The position numbers and the translations under genes were made by a program. The notes beneath the pieces were generated by a model. That model did not search any database. It saw only the letters and a program-made list of their open reading frames with translations, and was not told the origin of the DNA. Below are positions 1 through 4,362 of a stretch of DNA of 6,981 nucleotides, in pieces. The stretch is from contig DDUQ01000086.1 of assembly GCA_002344885.1 (NCBI GenBank), forward strand, positions 1-6,981, in the 5' to 3' direction. Numbering within the stretch: the stretch's first letter is position 1; each line of letters opens with the position of its first letter. The DNA is from Comamonadaceae bacterium UBA2334. Lineage in GTDB: Bacteria; Pseudomonadota; Gammaproteobacteria; Burkholderiales; Burkholderiaceae_C.

Positions 1-791
1 TGGTCTGCTTGTCGGGCGGCAAGGACAGCTACGGCCTGCTGGACATCCTGCTCAAGCTGCAGGCACGTGCGCCGGTGCGGTTCGAGCTGGTGGCCGTCAA
101 CCTCGACCAGAAGCAGCCCGGCTTTCCCGAGCACATCCTGCCCGAGTACCTGACCAAACTGGGCGTGCCCTTCCACATCGAGAACCAGGACACCTACTCC
201 ATCGTCAAGGAAAAAATCGAGCCCGGCAAAACCATGTGCAGCCTGTGCAGCCGCCTGCGCCGGGGCATCCTGTACCGGGTGGCGGGCGAACTGGGGGCCA
301 CCAAGATTGCGCTGGGCCACCACCGCAACGACATCCTGGCCACCCTGATGCTGAACATGTTCTTCGGCGGCAAGCTCAAGGGCATGCCACCCAAGCTGGT
401 GAGTGACGATGGCCAGCACACCGTCATCCGTCCGCTGGCCTATGTGGCCGAGAAAGACCTGATCCGCTGGGCGCAGGTGCGCGAGTTCCCCATCATTCCC
501 TGCACGCTGTGTGGCAGCCAGGAGAACCTGCAACGCGTCCAGGTCAACCAGATGCTGGCCGAGTGGGAAAAGAAGTTTCCCGGCCGGCTCGACAACATGC
601 TGCACGCCCTGCAACACACCGTGCCCAGCCACCTGATGGACCGCCAGCTGTTCCCGTTTGAAACGCTGCAGCCCACCGGCGTGGCCAACGACGACGGCGA
701 CAGGGCCTTCGACCACGAAGACCTGCCCGAACCTGCCAACCCGTTTGCGCAATTGCCGGAACTTCAGGTCATTCAACTGGTTCCAAACTGA
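1..791 (+). CDS. ttcA: TtcA, tRNA 2-thiocytidine(32) synthase, 5'-truncated by window edge
   Basis: Known role of the family: ATP-dependent thiolation of cytidine 32 in certain tRNAs, cytoplasmic, with an iron-sulfur cluster. The frame is open from base 3 (first full codon GTC) to a TGA at 789-791, giving 262 visible residues; roughly the first 45-50 are missing compared with the ~311-aa E. coli protein. Seen: PP-loop SGGKDS at visible residues 4-9; a CxxC pair (CSLCSRLRRG) at residues 79 and 82; the GHHRND motif of the ATP-pyrophosphatase core; GGKLKGMPPKL; and a second Cys pair in PCTLCGSQ (167/170). The Cys residues match the cluster-binding positions of the family. The tail after PSHLMD is an acidic, poorly conserved extension of about 50 residues. 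The TTG at 9 encodes the Leu before SGGKDS and is not a start. Identity is very secure. Confidence 0.97.
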   Translation, partial: VCLSGGKDSYGLLDILLKLQARAPVRFELVAVNLDQKQPGFPEHILPEYLTKLGVPFHIENQDTYSIVKEKIEPGKTMCSLCSRLRRGILYRVAGELGATKIALGHHRNDILATLMLNMFFGGKLKGMPPKLVSDDGQHTVIRPLAYVAEKDLIRWAQVREFPIIPCTLCGSQENLQRVQVNQMLAEWEKKFPGRLDNMLHALQHTVPSHLMDRQLFPFETLQPTGVANDDGDRAFDHEDLPEPANPFAQLPELQVIQLVPN

Positions 792-811
792 ACCGATTTG
801 CTTCCGGTTCA
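779..811 (+). promoter_or_regulatory. Mutually exclusive small hairpins between ttcA and the lipoprotein gene
   Basis: Seen: GGTTC (779-783), TGAACCG (789-795) and CGGTTCA (805-811). The middle element can pair with either flank: 5 bp with a 6-base loop upstream, or 7 bp with a 9-base loop downstream. It includes the ttcA stop codon and lies just before the next ATG at 818. There is no following T-run, so this is not a classical terminator. It could influence coupling or initiation of the lipoprotein gene, which lacks a clear ribosome-binding site. Function is inferred only; chance cannot be excluded. Confidence 0.3.
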
Positions 812-817
812 TCCGCC

Positions 818-1468
818 ATGCCCAACAACCTGCCCGCCCGCCCACGCCTGACCACCTTTTGCAATGTGCTGCTGGCAGCGGCGGTGCTGGCCCTGTCGGG
901 TTGCGCCAGCGTGATGCGGGTGGACAGTGCGGTGCAATCACATGCCAAGTGGCCGTCTGGCGCTTTACCAGCCTCGAAAGCAAGCTATGAATTTGAAAGA
1001 CTGCCTTCGCAGTCTGCCGGCCCCACCGCCACCAGCCAGGCCACGCTGGAAACCCTGGTGCGAGACGCGCTGGCCCCCTACGGCTGGGGGCTGTCCACCA
1101 CCAACACCCCCGCACCGTGGCGCGTCACCGTCAGCGCACAAACCGTGACCCTGCCCCGCGCCCCGTGGGACGAGCCCCGCGAGGGCTGGCCGCTCAGGCC
1201 GAGGTTCGCGGTCGGCCTGGGCACCGGCCACGGCGGGTTGTACTGGGGCGGCATGCTGAGCATGGACATGCCCTACTACCAGCGCAGCGTGGCGCTGGTG
1301 GTGCGCGACGGACAAACGGGCCGCGTGGCCTACGAAACCCAGGCGGCACACGATGGCCGCTGGCACGACAGCCCCGCCGTCTGGCGCGCCATGATCGACG
1401 CCGCGCTGCAGGGCTTCCCCGCTCCGCCCACGGCCAACCGGACCGTCAACATCGACATTCCGCGCTGA
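818..1468 (+). CDS. DUF4136-type lipoprotein, probably outer-membrane anchored
   Basis: 216 residues. Seen: a lipoprotein signal peptide with Arg8 and Arg10, a hydrophobic stretch at about 18-26 and lipobox LSGC with the lipidated Cys at 29. Alanine follows the Cys, so there is no Asp+2 retention signal and outer-membrane sorting is expected. The mature part carries a YEFERLPSQ motif (57-65), LAPYGW, WRVTVSAQ, a Gly-rich turn (GLGTGHGGLYWGG), MPYYQR and VVRDGQTGRVAYET. From memory this resembles DUF4136 lipoproteins common in Burkholderiales, whose function is unknown. The start at 818 is preferred because it gives a complete signal peptide; no good Shine-Dalgarno is visible and it lies 26 bases after ttcA, so co-transcription and coupling are plausible. 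Codons 48-61 are unusually AT-rich (TTA, AAA, TAT, TTT, AGA), coinciding with a possible repeat element listed separately. Confidence 0.85.
   Translation: MPNNLPARPRLTTFCNVLLAAAVLALSGCASVMRVDSAVQSHAKWPSGALPASKASYEFERLPSQSAGPTATSQATLETLVRDALAPYGWGLSTTNTPAPWRVTVSAQTVTLPRAPWDEPREGWPLRPRFAVGLGTGHGGLYWGGMLSMDMPYYQRSVALVVRDGQTGRVAYETQAAHDGRWHDSPAVWRAMIDAALQGFPAPPTANRTVNIDIPR
955..1005 (-). repeat. AT-rich hairpin-bearing mini-repeat, copy B, inside the lipoprotein gene
   Basis: Read on the minus strand it shows, in order, TTCATAGC (complement of 984-991), GCTTTC (976-981) and AAAGCGC (960-966). The plus-strand segment at 5545-5600 has the same words in the same order. GCTTT (962-966) and AAAGC (977-981) can form a 5-bp stem. 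The stretch uses codons rare in a GC-rich genome (TTA, AGA, TTT, TAT) unlike its surroundings. I recall short dispersed repeats of this general form (ATAGC, then a GCTT/AAGCGC hairpin) in Comamonadaceae genomes; that is memory, not a search. It encodes residues from about Gly48 to Leu62 in frame. Boundaries are approximate. Confidence 0.45.
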
Positions 1469-1507
1469 CCGCACCTGCAGCGGGTGGCCGCACGCACCCG
1501 TCCGATA

Positions 1508-1594
1508 GGCCGGTCACCGGTTCCCATTTCGCGCACCGGCCAGAGCATGTGTGACCGAGACCGCCGTCACGCGGTGTGACGCACAGACGCGTCA
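1508..1594. terminator. Convergent intergenic region with stacked inverted repeats, possible bidirectional terminator
   Basis: The gap between the lipoprotein stop (1468) and the stop of the minus-strand sensor gene (1592-1594) holds three inverted repeats: GGCCGGT/ACCGGCC (1508-1514 with 1535-1541, 20-base loop), CGTCAC/GTGACG (1565-1570 with 1576-1581, 5-base loop) and TGACGC/GCGTCA (1577-1582 with 1589-1594, 6-base loop, overlapping the sensor-gene stop). The last two share bases and exclude each other. None is followed by a T-run on either strand, so an intrinsic terminator is only a guess from convergent placement. Nothing else was seen in the gap. Confidence 0.35.
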
Positions 1595-3619
1595 GACTGG
1601 GCCGCTGCGGGGCGGCAACTGCGCCAGCACGGCCACCAGTTGGTCGGCCATGGCCTCGACGCTGTCGTGTTTGCCCAGCACCTGCCTGACCCCTTCAGCC
1701 AGCGCCTCGGCTTTCATGGCGGGTGTCACGTGTCCCGATGTGATGACCACCGGCAAATCTGCCCGCCAGGCTTTGACCTGGCGCACCACGTCCAGCCCAC
1801 TCATGCCGGGCATGTTGTAGTCGGTCACCAACAAGTCCACATCCTGCGGGTTGGCCTGCACCAGCGCCAAGGCATCGGCGGCGCGCTCGAAGGCGGACAC
1901 CCTGCACCCGCGTTTGCGCAGCATGCGGGTGATGAGGTAGACCATGGCCTCGTAATCGTCGATGAACACCACGTGCCCCCCGGCCTGCGACCCTTCCGCC
2001 CTTGTCGCTCCCGCCGCTGTGGGCGACGGAGCGGGCGCGGCCACCGGTGCAGCGGGTGGTGACACCTGCATGCCGCCCACGGCGGGCAACCAGACCGTGG
2101 CCTGCGTACCCTGGCCTGGCGCACTGCGCAATGACACACGCCCCTGATGAGCCTGCACAATGGCCTGCACGGCCGCCAACCCCAGGCCCGAGCCGGCACC
2201 GTGCTGCCCGGTGCTGAAAAACGGCTCGAAAGCTTGTGCCAGCACCTCGGCCGGCATGCCCAACCCGTCGTCTGAAACCGTCCACTCCACCCCCTGGCCC
2301 GCTGCGTCGGGCACCACTTTCACCTGCACGTGACCACCTGTGCGCGCCACGGCCTGACAGGCATTGCGCCAGAGCTCGGCCATGACCTGCCTCAAGCGGG
2401 GTGCATCGGCCAGCACGGTCAACCCTGGGCTGTCCAACTGGCGCGTCAGCAACACGTCGGGCGGCAACAAGGCTTGCCATTCGTCCAACCAGGCACCCAC
2501 AGCGCCAGCCAGGTCCAAGACCACCATGTGCTGGGGCTGCTGGCGGCTGAACGCCAGCATCTGCCGCGTGAGCAATTCGGCACGCGCCAAGGCCTGCTCC
2601 AGCGCCGCCAGGGGCGCAGCCCCGCCCGGCCCGATGTCACGCCCGGCCTGCAGCAGGTTCAGCTGGGTGCGGGCATCTTTCAGTGAAGTTTCAAAATCCT
2701 GTGCCACGCCACCCGCCAGCATGCCCAACGCATCGCGCTTCTGCGCCTCGCGCAACTGGGCCTGCAAGGCCTCGCGGGCCGCATCGGCGGCCACCCGGTC
2801 TGTGATGTCGGTGATGTGGCCGGCAAACCGCACCGGCTGCCCGGCATCGTTCCTCGCCACCTTGCCCCGGCCATGGAACCAGCGGTAGTCGCCACCGCGG
2901 CAACGCAAACGGTACTCGGCATCGAAAGCAGGTGTCTGCCCGTCGATGTGTGCGTGCACCATGCCGGTCACGCGCCACACGTCATCCGGATGCAAGTGCG
3001 CGCGGAAGGTGAACACCTCGTTGAACTCCGCCTCGTCGCTGAAATGCAGCAAAGCCATGAACCGGGGTGAGCAATACAGCTTGTCACTCAGCAGATCCCA
3101 GTCCCACAGGCCATCGTTGCTGCCCCGCAAAGCCAGCTCGAGCCGCTGCTGCGTCTGCAGGTGCAGCCACTCGGCCTGTTTGCGTGCCGTCACATCGACG
3201 TGGAAACCGGTCATGCGCAACGGCCGTCCCTGGGCATCGCGCTCGACCACGAGCCCACGACTGAGCACCCACACCCAATGCCCCAGCCGGTGACGCACCC
3301 GGTGCTCGTTCTTGTAAAACGGTGTCTGTCCCGCCCAATGCGCCTGCCGGTCAGCCAGCAACGCTGCCTTGTCGTCGCTGTGCGTGAGGGCGTCCAGATC
3401 CAGGTCAAAAGCTTCGTCAGGCCCGTAGCCGTAGAGCGCCCGCAGACGGGGTGAGGCATAGACCGTGTTCGTCTCCATGTCCCAGTCCCACACGCCCAGC
3501 CCCACACCCTCCAGCACGGCAAACACGGGAATATCCTGCGGCAGCTCGGCCACCCGCAACACCGATCCGGCTTCGGTGGCGGCAGCTGGCACAACGGGGT
3601 GAACGGTTGACACTGGCAT
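1592..3619 (-). CDS. Hybrid PAS-PAS sensor kinase-like protein with receiver domain, H-box histidine replaced by Gln
   Basis: 675 residues from the ATG at 3619; probably cytoplasmic, as no membrane segment or signal peptide is visible. Seen in order: PAS/PAC 1 (about 30-145, ending FHVDVTARKQAE); PAS/PAC 2 (about 157-275, ending GHITDITDR); a helical linker (277-296); a DHp-like helix with AQKRDALGMLAGGVAQDF; an HATPase domain with N box (Asn419), D-x-G-x-G (450-454), FEPFF (464-468) and G2 box GAGSGLGL (474-481); a Pro/Ala-rich linker (about 521-548); and a receiver domain (549-669) with Asp554/Asp555, phospho-acceptor Asp600 in TDYNMPGMSG, Thr627 and Lys650. The family H box reads GG(I/V)AHDFNN; here Gln307 (CAG at 2699-2701) replaces His, and ET replaces NN. 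Autophosphorylation is therefore doubtful, though ATP binding looks intact and D-x-x-T (308-311) is kept. In-frame alternatives upstream are ATG at 3655 and TTG at 3694; the latter would run into the ribosome-binding site of the divergent gene. None of the candidate starts has a strong Shine-Dalgarno. Signal and partner are unknown. Confidence 0.9.
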   Translation of the reverse strand: MPVSTVHPVVPAAATEAGSVLRVAELPQDIPVFAVLEGVGLGVWDWDMETNTVYASPRLRALYGYGPDEAFDLDLDALTHSDDKAALLADRQAHWAGQTPFYKNEHRVRHRLGHWVWVLSRGLVVERDAQGRPLRMTGFHVDVTARKQAEWLHLQTQQRLELALRGSNDGLWDWDLLSDKLYCSPRFMALLHFSDEAEFNEVFTFRAHLHPDDVWRVTGMVHAHIDGQTPAFDAEYRLRCRGGDYRWFHGRGKVARNDAGQPVRFAGHITDITDRVAADAAREALQAQLREAQKRDALGMLAGGVAQDFETSLKDARTQLNLLQAGRDIGPGGAAPLAALEQALARAELLTRQMLAFSRQQPQHMVVLDLAGAVGAWLDEWQALLPPDVLLTRQLDSPGLTVLADAPRLRQVMAELWRNACQAVARTGGHVQVKVVPDAAGQGVEWTVSDDGLGMPAEVLAQAFEPFFSTGQHGAGSGLGLAAVQAIVQAHQGRVSLRSAPGQGTQATVWLPAVGGMQVSPPAAPVAAPAPSPTAAGATRAEGSQAGGHVVFIDDYEAMVYLITRMLRKRGCRVSAFERAADALALVQANPQDVDLLVTDYNMPGMSGLDVVRQVKAWRADLPVVITSGHVTPAMKAEALAEGVRQVLGKHDSVEAMADQLVAVLAQLPPRSGPV

Positions 3620-3696
3620 GATGTGTGGTCTGACTCGTGCCCATGGTAATGCCATTGCCGCCGAGCTGCGTACCCAATTTCCAACGGAGCCCAACC
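3620..3696. promoter_or_regulatory. Divergent intergenic region between sensor gene and phosphatase gene
   Basis: About 77 bases separate the proposed ATG of the minus-strand sensor gene (3619) from the GTG of the plus-strand phosphatase (3697), so promoters for both should lie in or near it. The stretch is less GC-rich than the flanking genes. A perfect TTGACA lies at 3607-3612, just inside the sensor gene, but no convincing -10 follows at 16-18 bases, so I do not assign it. The clearest signal is the Shine-Dalgarno GGAG at 3686-3689, seven bases before the GTG, which decides the start of the phosphatase gene. Confidence 0.45.
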
Positions 3697-4344
3697 GTGC
3701 AAGCCACCCGCATCATCGTCCTGCGCCACGGCGAAACCGCCTGGAACCACGACACCCGCATCCAGGGCCACACCGACATTGACCTGAACGACACGGGTCG
3801 CTGGCAAGCGGCCCAACTGGGCAAAGCCCTGGCCGACGAACCACTGGATGCCGTGTATGCCAGCGACCTGAAGCGCGCCTACGCCACCGGGCAGGCCGTT
3901 GCCCAGGCGCAGGGCCTGACTGTGCAGGCCGAACCCGGCTTGCGTGAACGCTGCTTCGGCGCGCTCGAAGGCCTGACCTGGCTGGAGATCGAAACCCAAC
4001 ACCCCGAGCATGCCGCAGCCTGGCGCACCCGTGTGCCGGAATGGGCACCGCCTGGCGGCGGCGAATCGCTGGCCGTGCTGCGCGAACGCATCATCGCCAC
4101 GCTGAACGCCATTGCCACCCGCCACCCCGACCAGCAGGTGGCCGTAGTGGCGCACGGTGGGGTGTTGGACATCATCTACCGCGCGGCGACCGGGCTGGAC
4201 CTACAGGCCCCGCGCAGCTGGCTGCTGAAAAACGCGGCCATCAACCGCGTGCTGTGGACCCCGCAGAGCCTGACGCTGGTGGGCTGGGGCGACGTGGCGC
4301 ACCTGGAGGCCGAAGCGGCCCCGCTGGACGAACAGACCACCTGA
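3697..4344 (+). CDS. Histidine phosphatase family protein (phosphoglycerate-mutase-like, GpmB/CobC type)
   Basis: 215 residues from GTG at 3697, supported by GGAG seven bases upstream and by the family starting a few residues before the RHG motif; an in-frame ATG at 3637 would add 20 residues with no family character. Seen: LRHGETAWN with phospho-acceptor His11 and Arg10; Arg60 in YASDLKRAYATG; acid/base Glu84 in LRERCFGALEG; and the second catalytic His153 in VVAHGGVLDII. All core residues of the branch-1 histidine phosphatase superfamily are present. Length and motifs fit cofactor-independent phosphatase-like members often annotated as GpmB or alpha-ribazole phosphatase, not the ~250-aa cofactor-dependent glycolytic mutase. 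The substrate cannot be read from sequence. It is probably co-transcribed with the ether-lipid-type fusion gene 18 bases downstream, but a functional link is only inference. Confidence 0.93.
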   Translation: MQATRIIVLRHGETAWNHDTRIQGHTDIDLNDTGRWQAAQLGKALADEPLDAVYASDLKRAYATGQAVAQAQGLTVQAEPGLRERCFGALEGLTWLEIETQHPEHAAAWRTRVPEWAPPGGGESLAVLRERIIATLNAIATRHPDQQVAVVAHGGVLDIIYRAATGLDLQAPRSWLLKNAAINRVLWTPQSLTLVGWGDVAHLEAEAAPLDEQTT

Positions 4345-4362
4345 AGGCGGAGCAGCCACACC

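Noticed and set aside
1695..2480. 261-codon minus-strand frame within the sensor gene in another phase
   Set aside because: It is an Arg/Gly/Ala-rich shadow; the real frame carries the HATPase and receiver motifs.
3607..3612. Perfect TTGACA as a -35 box for the phosphatase gene
   Set aside because: No -10-like hexamer follows at 16-18 bases, and it lies within the sensor coding region.
3620..3694. Extension of the sensor gene to an upstream ATG (3655) or TTG (3694)
   Set aside because: The TTG lies beside the Shine-Dalgarno of the divergent phosphatase gene and leaves no promoter space; the added residues have no family character. The ATG at 3655 remains possible but lacks a clear ribosome-binding site.
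3637..3696. Earlier ATG start for the phosphatase
   Set aside because: The GTG at 3697 has GGAG seven bases upstream and places the RHG motif at the usual distance from the N-terminus.
3211..4155. 314-codon minus-strand frame spanning the sensor and phosphatase genes
   Set aside because: It crosses two well-supported genes and has no recognisable motif.
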